From positions 3,720,001 to 3,784,000 of the forward strand of contig JAJTUQ010000001.1 of NCBI GenBank assembly GCA_021399445.1: a DNA stretch of 64,000 nt, in the 5' to 3' direction. Shown here piece by piece: positions 10,712 through 21,532 of this stretch (position 1 is its first letter; each line of letters begins with the position of its first letter). Under the pieces are notes generated by a model. The model saw nothing but the letters and a program-made list of their open reading frames with translations, searched no databases and was not told the origin of the DNA. A program made the position numbers and the translations under genes. The DNA is from Xylogone sp. PMI_703. Lineage: Eukaryota; Ascomycota; Leotiomycetes.

Positions 10712-11409
10712 ATGATTTGCAGACGCTGCCTCCGTAGAGCATCTACTCTTCGGATAAATCAATTGCCAATTTCGCGCACGTTTACGACTTCTCCTAGGCA
10801 ATTCAATGCCGCTTCAACGCCCAACCTCTCTGAGACCTTCTCAACTCCATTAGCAGATGGAGCGCAGGATTCAACATCGAAGACTACCAAACCAAAGCAG
10901 ACTGCAACAGTTGTGTCCTCAGCACCAGCAGGGACGGTGCTTAAAGGGTTAAATTACTTTAAAGGAAAAGATGACCCAGTCGCTCTCGCAGACGAAGAAT
11001 ACCCACCATGGTTATGGGGATGTTTAGAAAGTGCAAAGACAGAGGAGGCAGCAGAGGCTGTCGGTGATGAATTTTGTAAGGATGAATCTGTCTTGAAATT
11101 TCTTAACATTTGGCAAGTTGAGGCCAAAACTAACGTTTATGCTTCCATCCAGCAAAATCTAAAAAGCTCCGTCGAAAGGCCGCCAAGGCAGCCCGGAAAG
11201 CTGAGGCACGCGCTCTTGCAACGGGCGATATAGAGGCATTAGTTCCCAAGGTTCCAATACAAAATCAGAGCATTGATTTACCATCGAATACGGAAGGTAC
11301 CATTCAAGGCGCATTGGACGCCGTGGAGAAGAGAGACGAAGTTAGAAAAGCAATGAGGGCGGAACGAAGAAAGAAGATCAAAGAAAGCAATTTCTTGAAG
11401 AGTATGTAA
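10712..11409 (+). CDS. MRPL37: Mitochondrial large-subunit ribosomal protein mL54 (MRPL37/MRPL54)
   Basis: Exons 10712-11075 and 11153-11409 flank a 77-nt intron (GTAAGG to TCCAG); the spliced product has 206 aa. The N-terminus [22 protein letters not shown] is a classic Arg/Ser-rich mitochondrial targeting peptide. The conserved core includes [19 protein letters not shown] and, straight after the splice, [17 protein letters not shown]. The C-terminus [21 protein letters not shown] is the family signature that contacts rRNA. The family forms part of the mitochondrial 54S/39S subunit. Phase (1+2) and the signature spanning the junction support the model. It is a tandem neighbour of the complex I gene, both being nuclear-encoded mitochondrial components. 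Confidence 0.93.
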
Positions 11410-11833
11410 GTTGGTCAGCTTTGGCCAGTTGGGTCTGGTTCGGGACTCCTTTCACTGGGATCAGGAAGCGTCGCAGAATTTTGTGGGCATGGCAAATATC
11501 ATGTGGGAGTATGTCTTGAATTCATTGCGGACATCCCCCAGATACTCAAAGGTGTGGCGTGTATGGCATTGGGAGCAATTACGCCGCACGGGTTATGTAT
11601 ATTACTAAATATCTCTCAATGTACGATTAAGATGGTCAGAGTCTTTGTATGCTGAATCATTCTTGTACAAATGACCAGTTAACTCTTAAGTATGTGAGCC
11701 AAACTTCTGTAGTTCCCACAGGAGCCATCCGGTGCATGTCCCTAGCCCAGTTCCAACCCGCCGAACTCCAAACTCCACTTGATAATGTACAGCTTTCATT
11801 ATGCTCGTCGATGCCATGAGCACTCGAACCAAT
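11410..11833. other. Convergent 3' spacer
   Basis: About 420 bp between the ends of the convergent mL54 and TAF7 genes. Only a short ORF without homologues that I recognise; nothing else seen. Confidence 0.4.
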
Positions 11834-13417
11834 TTAATCATCCTCTCCCTCTCCGATAGCACTCTTCTTCAACTGTAGCTCTGCCATTAACTTTCGTGCA
11901 TTGTCTTCTAAGCGTCTCCTCAAAATGGGATTTTGCTGTGCTGCCAAGCTACCTTGAACAAACTCAAGCTGTCGTTGTAGATCAATTATATCTTCTCTCA
12001 CACCTTGTAGTTGTGCAAGTCTTGCCTTCTCATCCTCATCAACTCCGCCAGCTTCAGAGCCATCATCATCATCCTCTTCATCACTCCCTTCCACGGATTC
12101 GTCACCAGAAGCTTCTTGGTCTGCTTCCATTGACATAAGTGTAGATTCTGCTCGGGAGCCGGTCCCAGCAAATGCAGTTGAGGGTTCTGGAGTGGAGATG
12201 GGAGTGTTTTCAAAGGCTTCTGCCTGCATTGCAGCCTCAAGATCTGCTTCTAGATCCGCATCAATATCATTATCGAATGTATGGCTCTGTATGTGAGCAT
12301 GCGAAAAGTAACCAGTATCATCAACATCACCTTCTGCATCTTCTTCCCCTGCGGAATACTGTTCATATTCGCCTTGGCTGGTCGCACCAGGACTAAATGC
12401 TTGACTTCTCCTATCCTCTGCATCAGGATCAAGAATCTCGAAGCGAGTACTTTCCGCAGCTGCATCCGCTTGAAGTAGTTTCTCTACTGCATCTTCCACA
12501 GCTTCAATAGCTGTCCTACTAATCCGCTTCCTGAACCGTCTCTTTCGTGCATAATACATCGGCGGGGTAAGACCGTGGGGATACTGAAAGGTAACTGGAT
12601 CGATGATTTTCGGTAATGGAATAGTCTTGGCCTCTTCTTCATTCTTAACTCTTGCAAATGCCCATAACATTTGACATATGTCCGCACTCTTCCACCATCC
12701 ACGCTTATCCCAGCTTTTCATTCCTTCAATAACACAGGGAAGATCAACAAGTGTAGCTGCATAAACTCTGCCCCGTATGATCACTGCTGCTCTTCTTCCT
12801 TCTGCGTGGTAAAATTTCATATGGACGTCCGCCCCACCTTGTGACTTCGGTATCCCAATCTTCTTGTCTGCAATGGCCCTTTTTAGATATTCGCAGTCAT
12901 CTCCAGGAACCATGCGTAGGACGAACTCTTCTTCGATAGCAGGGTCTATTTCTCGGTCACTTGCTTCGGAGTCATAACCCTCTCCCAGTGGTCGTTTCGG
13001 CGGCTTGCCCTTCACCTTCGCTTTCAACACGACACCATGACCAGGTGTTACTACTGGTGTTTTTGGACCAGCGCTTAATTGTATCTTGATCTTTTTCTGC
13101 GGTGGTATTACCGCGATTGTCGACTCGTCTGCCTCACTACCAGATTCATCCTTTAAACGTTTGCGATTTTGCTCGACGAGCTTCGCGCTGGGTTTCGGTG
13201 CTCTCCCAGCCTTGGTTTTCTTCGGTACTGGGATTTCTGGAGCAGCAGGCACAGAAGGAGTTGAAGGGTTTGACTTGTTTGTGAGCTTCAGTTTCGGTCG
13301 CGAACCACCTGGAGTTAAAGCTGGTGTTGTGCCACCAGGTGTTGCCGCTCCAGGAGTTGGTGGTTTGGAAATGGCCGAGCCAGTGTTGAGATTGAGCTTC
13401 AACTTAAGCCCAGACAT
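11834..13417 (-). CDS. TAF7: Transcription initiation factor TFIID subunit 7 (TAF7/TAFII55)
   Basis: Intronless 527-aa ORF. Residues 1 to about 150 form a Pro/Thr/Lys-rich disordered leader. The TAFII55 N-terminal domain follows (about 160-330), with EEEFVLRMVPGDDCEYLKRAI, HAEGRRAAVIIRGRVYAA, VDLPCVIEGMKSWD and, at its end, the conserved basic FRKRISR. Next come a very acidic region with several EED/DDD runs and a C-terminal coiled-coil-like stretch (LQRQLEFVQGSLAAQQNPIL). In TFIID, TAF7 binds TAF1 and restrains its activity until transcription starts; it acts in the nucleus. The length is close to other fungal TAF7 proteins. It is divergent from TAF3, another TFIID subunit, across 425 bp. 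Confidence 0.96.
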   Translation of the reverse strand: MSGLKLKLNLNTGSAISKPPTPGAATPGGTTPALTPGGSRPKLKLTNKSNPSTPSVPAAPEIPVPKKTKAGRAPKPSAKLVEQNRKRLKDESGSEADESTIAVIPPQKKIKIQLSAGPKTPVVTPGHGVVLKAKVKGKPPKRPLGEGYDSEASDREIDPAIEEEFVLRMVPGDDCEYLKRAIADKKIGIPKSQGGADVHMKFYHAEGRRAAVIIRGRVYAATLVDLPCVIEGMKSWDKRGWWKSADICQMLWAFARVKNEEEAKTIPLPKIIDPVTFQYPHGLTPPMYYARKRRFRKRISRTAIEAVEDAVEKLLQADAAAESTRFEILDPDAEDRRSQAFSPGATSQGEYEQYSAGEEDAEGDVDDTGYFSHAHIQSHTFDNDIDADLEADLEAAMQAEAFENTPISTPEPSTAFAGTGSRAESTLMSMEADQEASGDESVEGSDEEDDDDGSEAGGVDEDEKARLAQLQGVREDIIDLQRQLEFVQGSLAAQQNPILRRRLEDNARKLMAELQLKKSAIGEGEDD

Positions 13418-13842
13418 GTTGATATTAGAGGCGGTTTGCGAGGTGATAGTAGCACATTAAATGAAAGTTGTTGCGCTAGTTCATAGCACTGTTGTGAAGA
13501 TGTATTGATTGCGAGTTGGGAAACTGAGCATGTCGCGAATGCAGGTGTCATGGGTATCGATGGAGGTTCTATCGAAATGTACGGTGGCACCAAGCGACCA
13601 CTCACGCTAAATTGTCCCATCATGTATTTGCGACTACTTCTCTTGTTATTCCCACTCTTCACAGTCAAAGTGGCCTGTTGGTTCACATTCATTTACAGGA
13701 AAAAGTCCAGTCCTTACGGAGCCGTGGGTATTCAGTTGGCCATGAGTAATCTTCAATAGAAAGCGCCTTGAGCTTTCTATTCAAGCTTCAGGTTTCAAGC
13801 TCTTATCCAAACTTTCCCTCGTTCATATCACATCACATAACA
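13418..13842. promoter_or_regulatory. Shared divergent promoter of TAF7 and TAF3
   Basis: A 425-bp spacer between the two start codons, so the two TFIID subunit genes may be co-regulated. No specific element identified. Confidence 0.5.
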
Positions 13843-14534
13843 ATGGCGACTTCTCCGCAATCTCTCCATCACTCTCTTCTTCGGCCCAGTATCCTGCACA
13901 TCCTGCGCGCTGCTGGCTATCACTCTACAAAGCCTTCAGTACTAGATACCCTGACCGATCTTGCTGCTCGCTATTTATTACTCCTTGCTCAGAGCACAGC
14001 TACTCATGCGTCGATAAATCATACGGAACTAGACATTACAGTTCAGGACGTGAGAATGGCAATGCAAGATTGTGGGATGTTACTGCCGGAGAAAGTGCTC
14101 GAGGAACAGGATTTTGATGGAGAAGAGGATGTGAGGGGTGTCGAGGATTTCCTGGCTTGGTGTACTGGGGATGGAAATGCCGAAATTAGGAGAGTTGCGA
14201 TGGAGGGGGGAAAGGAAGACTTTCTGACCGGTATGCTTAACCAATCGTACATACTTTACATTTGCGCAATTGTATTAATCTTGTTGTAGCACTCAAAAGG
14301 AAGCAGAGCACAGCGACGGACGATGAATCTAGATATGTCGGAACCCTATTAGGAAGACCGTCGGAACCCCGAGCTATCAAAGTCGAAGGCGCAGAAGTTA
14401 GCAGCATCAAAGAATGGAGAGAAATATTGAAGAAATCAGCAGCGACAATATCTCCCGATACATCTTCAAGGCGGCCATCATCAGCTCTGAGTTCACTTGG
14501 GGATCAAATGATGGATGATATAGAATTCGCATAG
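13843..14534 (+). CDS. TAF3: TFIID subunit 3 (TAF3), histone-fold (bromodomain-associated) protein
   Basis: Exons 13843-14230 and 14290-14534 with a 59-nt intron (GTATGC to TTGTAG), giving 210 aa. The ATG at 13843 gives MATSPQSLHHSLLRPSIL. Residues about 8-85 form a histone fold of the BTP type: SLLRPSILHILRAAGYHST, LDTLTDLAARYLLLLAQS, then DITVQDVRMAMQDCGML. This is how TAF3 pairs with TAF10 in TFIID. The rest (GVEDFLAWCTGD and a basic/acidic tail) matches short fungal TAF3 proteins, which lack the PHD finger of animal TAF3. A possible in-frame upstream extension to 13768 lacks an ATG and conservation. Alternative: another histone-fold TAF (TAF8), but the DFLAWCTG region favours TAF3. Confidence 0.88.
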
Positions 14535-14740
14535 CGATGTTCCATGGAAAGCGGGTAATTCATAACTTTTTTCTAGCATTGCGACGGCGTTGGATATGGT
14601 CCTCTAGGCATACTTAATATAACAGGAATCAGCAAGCTATGTTTCCCCGGGATGTGTACGATACAACAGTAGGAATAGGGGCACTCCAACAAAGCACTCT
14701 CTGATCAGCTTGGCCATGGCACTTTTAACACCTTTTGAAG

Positions 14741-15199
14741 TTATGCTTCATCCAAGCCTTCATTGTACAATCTGTTTCCAGCACCTCCATCAACATTGAT
14801 CCCCGCCGTTCTCTCAGATTCAATCTCCTCCCTCATCAACTGCTGCTCTCTCTTCATCCTGTCCAGATCACGTGTGAAACTGCCCTCCTCCCCCCACCCG
14901 GCATGTCTCTTCTCTTTCTGGGCATTCATAACCTCGCCTTCAGCATAAGGCCGTGTCTTATCTCCTTCTAGGTCATCATTCTGCGGACCAGTTCTCATAC
15001 CCGGCAGCGAGACACCAGATACGTCTTTGTTATCGTGAGTTGGATGGCTGCCATGGCCTGCAGCTGTGGTCGAAGTGCTAGAGTTCTCAAATGCTCTGTT
15101 GGAGCTGTTCTCGAATTTTGAGGGTCCGTATTTCACAGTAAAACCTGGGCCATGGGGAGGCCCTTCTTGATTTGGCCGATCATTATGAGAGCTTGTCAT
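14741..15199 (-). CDS. Conserved-looking small hydrophilic protein, function unknown
   Basis: Intronless; 152 aa from the ATG at 15199, chosen because the upstream in-frame extension (to 15319) is hydrophobic and unlike the rest. The protein is rich in Gly, Asn, Ser and charged residues (GPPHGPGFTVKYGPSKFENS near the N-terminus) and has a Glu/Arg-rich helical segment (LDRMKREQQLMREEIESER) near residues 110-130. There is no signal peptide, membrane segment or domain I can name. It looks intrinsically disordered with one amphipathic or coiled helix, in the manner of small fungal stress-type proteins, but that comparison is only by composition. It is convergent with TAF3 (206-bp spacer), and its upstream region faces palC. 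Confidence 0.6.
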   Translation of the reverse strand: MTSSHNDRPNQEGPPHGPGFTVKYGPSKFENSSNRAFENSSTSTTAAGHGSHPTHDNKDVSGVSLPGMRTGPQNDDLEGDKTRPYAEGEVMNAQKEKRHAGWGEEGSFTRDLDRMKREQQLMREEIESERTAGINVDGGAGNRLYNEGLDEA

Positions 15200-15667
15200 T
15201 TCGAGGTAGAGGAAAGCGAGTAATTGGTTAGACTTTAAGGGTTCAAATGGAACAGAAGCCAATGGAGAAAGTTGAAAGAGATAGCTGTGGACAGAGATAA
15301 TTGTATCTATAATTGACAAAGAATCAACATACGTCTTTAAACCAAGAATTTGTAGTAGCTTTCTGTGCCTGTGACGTCGAGGGCAGAAGCTGTTACGGCG
15401 ACCCTAGTAAACCACATGCGTCACCATTATCAGTTCACAAGGTCAACAACGCCAAGGTGTTACGGTTGTGAAGCTTCAATTCTCCCGTCTTTAAGCTTCG
15501 TTTCCCTCCTTTCAGTGCCGTTTATCATATGGCCATACTAGGTGTTCTGTTTCTTGACTATGCGTAACCCTTGATATTAAGGCACCTTCCCAACAGAGCA
15601 TCCAAAGCAAAACAGATTCTCACGGCAAATCGTGGGGTACAGCGGGGTACTTCCTGATCTACGTACC
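15200..15667. promoter_or_regulatory. Divergent promoter region between the small unknown and palC
   Basis: A 468-bp spacer between divergent start codons; no element assigned. Confidence 0.4.
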
Positions 15668-17163
15668 ATGCCGTTCCCATTCACGCTACCAACAACCTCT
15701 GCATTTTCCTTTTCTCAATGTTTTACTTCTAATTCTCATCCATCTTTGCCTTTACTGGCAAGTACTCAGCGTGCTGTTCTTCGCACTTCGTTAAAAAAAC
15801 ACAAGCGACTACCACCTTCTTCTCAATCTTCAAACCTCTCTTCCATACTGCAGGCTTTGAACAATTATATTCCATACCTCCTAGCTCTCGACTCTGGTCT
15901 CTCTGGTGGCAAGGTTCATGATGAGGAAATTGATGTGGTCTTGGCCAGCAATCCAAGTATTGAATGGCGCGCGACGTTGAGTGACAATGCTGTTCCAGGA
16001 CGAGAGAGCGCGAGAGTGAAGATTCAGAGTCTGGAGTATGAGATCTACTTTGTGCTGCAGACATTAGCATATACCTATACACTTTTAGCAAGAACTGCTT
16101 TGCATCCTCTCTACTCATCGGCAACAGCATCACCAACTGCAGAGCAACGAACCGCTGCCATACAAACAGCAACAAAACATCTGCTCGCCGCTGCTTCAGT
16201 ACATGATTACCTAGTCCGCCGATCAGAAAACCTCATGTCAACCCCACCAAGTATTGATATCAGCAAATCCACTTTTCGTGCCCTGAGGTCTCTTGCTCTA
16301 GCGGAAGCCACATTGTTAGCAGTCTTGAAGGACGATCCTTATCCAGCAGCTGTAGCACAGGATCGGAATAAAAACGACAAAGAGTGGATGATTAAAGCAC
16401 CAGATATACCCAAAGTAAGAGCTCATTTATTCGCACGGTTGTCTCTTGCCGCCGCTGAGCATGCTGGGGAGGCAGCTGCCTCATTAGAAGGTGGTGAAGG
16501 GCGAGGAAAGGTAGATCCAGTATTAAGAAAGTATGCCGATGATGTGAGGAAAGCTGGAAGAGGGAGGACTTGTAGGTTTTTTGGCATTGATGCTGAGCTA
16601 GGAGGAAAGACTGGAGAAGCAATTGCTTGGTGTCAGGCTGGATTAAGTGAGATGGGACTTTCTTCCATCAAGGAGGATGGAGGGAAGAAAGGTTTGGGGT
16701 TCGGAAGACTGAAAAAGGAGTGGGCGGAGAAAAGGGAGGACCGAAGAGTTGAAAAAGATGCGGCATGGGGAAGTGATGGCGGCCGACTTGAAGAAGGAAG
16801 GGTATGTGATATGTTGGTAGCAAAGTGGACCAAGATGAATGACACCGTAGGACTGCCCATTTCAGAAGGTTTTGTATCTGTAACTGACGTTCGTGGATCT
16901 AGATCAATACTCAACATATTCCTCCATTTGGCCCTTTGCTCAGCCAAATGCCTTCAGGCCGAGAGATCCATTCCATCAAACCGTACGTACCACCGGATCT
17001 AGATCCATATGTACTACAAACTTTACGAGCTCCTCCTGACCGTACTGATGATTTCAGTAACGAGAGCTCTGACGACGAGGCAGAGTCCCAGGATCCTGTC
17101 GGAGCTTTCCCCGGAACTAAAGAAGATTATGTTAAGTGCAGCAGCAGCAGTGCATATTATTGA
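15668..17163 (+). CDS. palC: pH-response regulator PalC (BRO1-domain protein)
   Basis: Exons 15668-16846 and 16903-17163 with a 56-nt intron (GTAGGA donor, TAACTGAC branch, TCTAG acceptor), giving 479 aa. The start [15 protein letters not shown] is the palC consensus; 12 codons of open frame upstream are not conserved. The N-terminal segment [16 protein letters not shown], then [13 protein letters not shown] and [20 protein letters not shown], belong to a BRO1-like domain covering roughly residues 1-390. Splicing restores the tail [18 protein letters not shown] and [17 protein letters not shown]. PalC links the plasma-membrane pal sensor complex to ESCRT-III (Vps32) so that PacC is proteolytically activated at alkaline pH. 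The gene is characteristic of filamentous ascomycetes and supports the taxonomic call. Confidence 0.95.
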
Positions 17164-17764
17164 TAGCTGATAATATAAATACGATGCCTTCTACACGAGA
17201 TTTAGTTTGTAGTGATTCCTTTAGTATGGTACATGCAATATCAAGCTGCCTGCATGGCAAATGGAATAGTGCCGCATGGTTTTCATGTGCACACCTCTCT
17301 CTACAAGGTACTCCGCCTATCCACGTCCAATAATCCACTACCATTCATAGACCCTTCTTTGATGGCTTGCTTCTTATCCTTCTATTCCTCTTTACCAAAA
17401 AAGTCTTGACAAGTACATTGTTAAATGACCATCATCAAGACTTTGAAGTTCGCACGCCGTCTCTCCATCCCGCTAACCGTCAACCGATGGTATTCTTCAA
17501 CAATCGCCTCATTAATAGCTCCTTTGGACCGCTCATCAATTCCCGTATCGAATCTTAGGGAGACTTGGAATTAAGTTGTCATTTATCATTTCCTTCTATT
17601 CCATAGTCGTAATGATATGTCTCTCGAACGCTGACTCTATTTTCTTCCTTCAACGTGCTGGTGGATTCCATCCTCTCACATCATCACGTCGGACAAGTCT
17701 TCATCGATAAGAGATCATAGTCATGGCTAGCAAGTAATGCTCTCTGTCCTAGATACCAATTTTT
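17164..17764. other. Convergent spacer without a gene
   Basis: 600 bp between palC and the membrane protein gene. Short ORFs only; no repeat or RNA gene recognised. Confidence 0.4.
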
Positions 17765-18797
17765 TCAGGGATGATAATAAGTATCATGCTTCTTCTCTTC
17801 CTCTACCCCCATCTTTTGATCTCTCAGTTCACTCATGGCAAACAGTTGGGTCAAGGGTGACATTGGAATCTGCAACTTTTCACTTGATTCGGATTTCTCA
17901 TCCATCGGACTGCTCAATTCTGATCCTACAGGTTCTGAAGCAGGCAACTCGATTGGAGGAATGACCTCAGTATTTGATAACTCCATAACGGGAATGCTTT
18001 CTGAGTGGAGCTGGGCTTTTCCTGTGCCGACGGATAGGGAACCGCGCGGATGTGTATCCTTGAATTCCCTTACGGGAGTGGAAGGAGGCGAAATGACAAC
18101 TATCTGCTGCCTATTATATTTTCGTCGTGTAAGAAAGATAACGATAACAACGGTCAGGATACCCAGAATAGAGCCAATAACGGGGCCTACAATCCACGAG
18201 CGGTTCAGTGATCCAGTGTTGTTTGTTGAGTGTGCTCCTGTTGGGGTACTATTTGAGGTCGAAGCGGGCATAGATGGTGGTGCTGTTGCATCAGCAGGTC
18301 CCTTAGATGCTGCATTCCCACTTCCAGTTGTTGTGGCAGCTGGGGTGTGTGTTCTTTCCACTCCAGACGAGGATGTTGGTGCTCGTGTGAGTAAAGCAAT
18401 TCTAGACGCTTGAGATTCCAACGACATAATCTGAGGTCCCGAACTCGTATCAATGCAGAAGTTCAACGCAAGCTCCACCTCTCTCGCAAGAGTAATGGTA
18501 AGATTGTTCATACCAGTCACGACGGCGTATGTGAGGATGCATTGTTGGCAACTACTACAATCGAGGATAAACCGAGAGTTTGGGATGCAGGAAGTATCGT
18601 TGGCAAATGTTTTGATCTCTTGTCTACACGTAGCTTTGGAGATGTCAGATCCCGATTCAGAGCCAATTATTCATTCCACTATGCAAACTCGCCAACGAAA
18701 TAACCAACTTACGACACTGAGGGGCACAATAATCTGAGGGCATGGGCTCTTCCACTAATGTTGCTGGAGTAGCCGCGAGACTCTTGGGCAGTAACAT
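17765..18797 (-). CDS. Single-pass membrane protein with Cys-rich N-terminal ectodomain, function unknown
   Basis: Exons 18713-18797 and 17765-18633 with a 79-nt intron (GTAAGT to CAAAG), giving 317 aa. The spliced N-terminal domain is Cys-rich: DYCAPQCPTCRQ, DTSCIPNSRFILDCSSCQQC and FCID. It precedes a Ser/Thr/Pro-rich stalk with possible O- and N-glycosylation, then one transmembrane helix (VGPVIGSILGILTVVIVIFL) and a stop-transfer RRKYNRQ. A Pro/Ser/Glu-rich cytoplasmic tail of about 120 residues completes it. The layout resembles fungal WSC/Mid2-type surface sensors, but the Cys spacing is not a WSC domain that I can confirm. The signal peptide is weak (MLLPKSLAATPATLV), so the true start could be further upstream. 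Compare the gene at 42588-44202, which has the same architecture. Confidence 0.72.
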
Positions 18798-19825
18798 GAT
18801 GTCGAAAATAATGCTGGGCTCAATACAGCGAAGCGGTGAAATCCCTTAGATAAAGCATAGCGGTGACCACAGACATACAGAAAGGACATATCTATTTGGA
18901 CACAGGGCGAAATAGCGTAACTCCCGAATAGATAGCCATGACCAGAAATCAGGCTGTGACGGTGATGAGAGAAAAGATCGAAGAGGGGGGAGGCTAGATC
19001 ATGAGGATCAATTTTCGCACGCTCTCGGACCTTGGTGTGGGGGGGAACATGGCTTGTCCATGCAATATGATACCGATATGCAGACAACACAAGGTCATGG
19101 AAGGTGAGAATTTACAAGAATATGCTTTCAGCACCGATACTGCGGAGCCTACAACATTCGCAGAGTCGGACACTTATGGACACATTTCGACTTCACACCA
19201 GACACTGCACGATCGTAGCAAAGATCTAGGCCTGCGGCTGTTGATGGCGGCGACTTCCACACTTCACCTGGAGCCCGCTCGAGGTAGCAGAAGCAAATCT
19301 CACAGTTGACGGCCCGGCAGATTGGATTTACTAGGGACCATGGCTTAGGCCGTCCTCCGTGGAGCCGCGAAATTACCACATCAGGGGATATTGAGAAGAG
19401 CTGATTGGGGCTGGGCACCGGAGGCGAGCTGACTGCATGCCAACGCCAGTTTGGACCCCGAGTCCTGCCATACTGGTATTTTTCACACAAGGTTGGGGTT
19501 AGAGGCTGGCCGAGGAGCTGAAGACGGCTGGGGCAACAATACGCATGAAAGACAAAGGCATTATTGAGCCGTCCATCGATGCGCACCAGGCTCTGATGTT
19601 TCAATTGAAGAAAAAGTCCAGTACGGCAACATGGTTTGGACAGCCGAAACTTCAGACTTGAGAAAGGGCTCGCCATCTTGATTCTACTAACATGATGCAT
19701 CCCAGCTCACATTTAGCTTGCTGCATGGGAAAGTAGAGTGAACAGCATCTGATCAAATAGATAAACCGTCTATACCAAAGCATGCCCTTCTCTAACCATC
19801 CTCCCACAACAACAAGCGATCCAAT
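18798..19825. other. About 1 kb without a supported gene
   Basis: Lies between the 5' end of the membrane protein gene and the 3' end of the transporter gene. It contains long but unconvincing ORFs (19149-19700 minus, 18755-19090 minus). Nothing else recognised. Confidence 0.4.
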
Positions 19826-21532
19826 TCAGAGGGTATACACAAACTCGGGGTTCTCCTTATCTGTCAAATCTAAAAACTCCTGCTGTTCCATTTTCCTGTA
19901 CCCTGGAGCGGCCCTCAATGCAGCTTTCTTTTTGTTTTGACGTCGATAGTACCAGGCAATAAATCCCAAATTAATAAGACAAGCAACCCAGCAGACAATA
20001 ATGGTAATTTCAGCAGGCTTATATCTTGGCGCATCCTTTGGCCTAAATGTCTGTGGTCCAATGATGTTACCAACACAGTATGCAACCAGATACAGTGCTG
20101 CGACAGTAGTTTTCTTCGTATAGCCTGCGACATTGCTGGAGATCAGAGAAAGAAGGGCGACAAAAGGTGTTGGAGATGCTTGGGTAAGGTAGTATCCTGC
20201 AAGTCGGCCAGAGTTATTGGATAGGGGCAAGCAAACAATAAGTAGCATCCCGATAATGGAGATTATGAGGCCAGACATGGAGACGATAACACGATTACCA
20301 AGTTTATCACCCAGATAACCACATACTATGAGAGCAACAACTTCAACTGCACCTCCCGGCGTTCCGTAGAGGAGAGATTGATCTGGAGTGTAGCCGAAGG
20401 AGACAATTAGTTGAGAGAAGAAATTCGAGATTCCACCTGGGATAGTTAGCTCCTGACTTATACTCTGATCTCCGGTTCAGTTTCTCACCATTTGGGATAT
20501 CTGCGACGAGAGCATGGAAGGTGAAGGCCCACGTCATGGGATCTAAAAGCGCCTCCTTCATCTGATAAAACTTGAAATGCTTATTACCAACTCCCTGTTG
20601 ATTTTTTCTAATTCTTTCAACCGCCAGGAGTCTCTCCTGAGGCGTAAGGAATCTTGCATTCAACTGATTGTCGGGCATGAAGTACAAAAAGATACACCCA
20701 ATTGCCGCAGTTAGGAGTCCTATGGATAAGAATACGATTTTCCAGGATTCAATAGCTGCACCATGCTTCTCAACTCCGCGTGCTATTCCATACGCTACCA
20801 GGCCTCCAAATATCTGCGCAAACCCGTTGAAGCTAAACCAGATACCAGTTCGTGTTCCTTGTTCTTCCTTCGTGTACCACTGTGACGTGAACAGAGCGAA
20901 TCCTGGGGTGACAGCAGATTCGAAAAGGCCAAGGAAAAATCGAACTGCCACTGCACCGCCAAAGTTCTTGGTCGCAGCCATACAGCACAGAGTCAGGCCC
21001 CAGAGGATGATATTGAATGATGACCACTTAGCTAGCGGCAAACGCTGCAATAAACGATTGGTTGGGTACTCCCATCCCAGGTATCCAAAGTAAAACATGC
21101 TACTGAGCCATTGGTAGTTATCACCTTTCAGGTGTATGGACTTCTGGAGCCCCATAATGCTAGCATATGATAATGTGGTCTTATCGAGATAATTGAGTCC
21201 GTACACTACGCAAAGCATCTATCGCAAAGCCATTAGCATGGATTATGACAGGCAGTATCAAAAATGATACGAACTGGCATAAGATTCCAATCAATCTTCC
21301 GCAGCAGTCTCCTCTCGACCTCTGGGGTTAACTCAATAACCTCTCCATCGTGGCCGATGAAGGCTTTCATGGCTTCATCCGCATCATTTTGGTCCGCATG
21401 CTTAATGAAAGCCGGATCATAGGTGAGGCCCTCGCCGATTGATGCATTCTTTTCCAGATCCGACTGTTGTGGTGTCTTTTCGATGGTAGCTTTCTCCACG
21501 GGGCTACTCCCAGCTTCCTTGGCCTCAGCCAT
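19826..21532 (-). CDS. MFS anion:cation symporter of the allantoate permease (DAL5) family
   Basis: Three exons, 21275-21532, 20489-21218 and 19826-20436, with introns of 56 and 52 nt; phases agree and the product is 532 aa. The ATG at 21532 follows a non-ATG extension. A charged cytosolic N-terminus of about 80 residues ends at LLRKIDWNLMP. Then come YGLNYLDKTTLSYASIMGL and the family signature YFGYLGWEYPTNRLLQRLP. Further on are FFLGLFESAVTPGF, WYTKEEQGTRTGIWFSFNG, and after splicing GGISNFFSQLIVSFGYTPDQ and YLGDKLGNRV. About 12 transmembrane helices are expected in the plasma membrane. The family imports allantoate, ureidosuccinate, nicotinate, pantothenate or short peptides; substrate cannot be told here. 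The upstream region shows scattered GATA motifs (about 21787, 21957, 22143), suggesting nitrogen control, but these are short and weak evidence. Confidence 0.92.

Noticed and set aside
19149..19700. 183-codon minus ORF
   Set aside because: Long, but with no domain, odd composition and overlapping ORFs on the other strand; upstream space of known genes gives no splice-consistent model.
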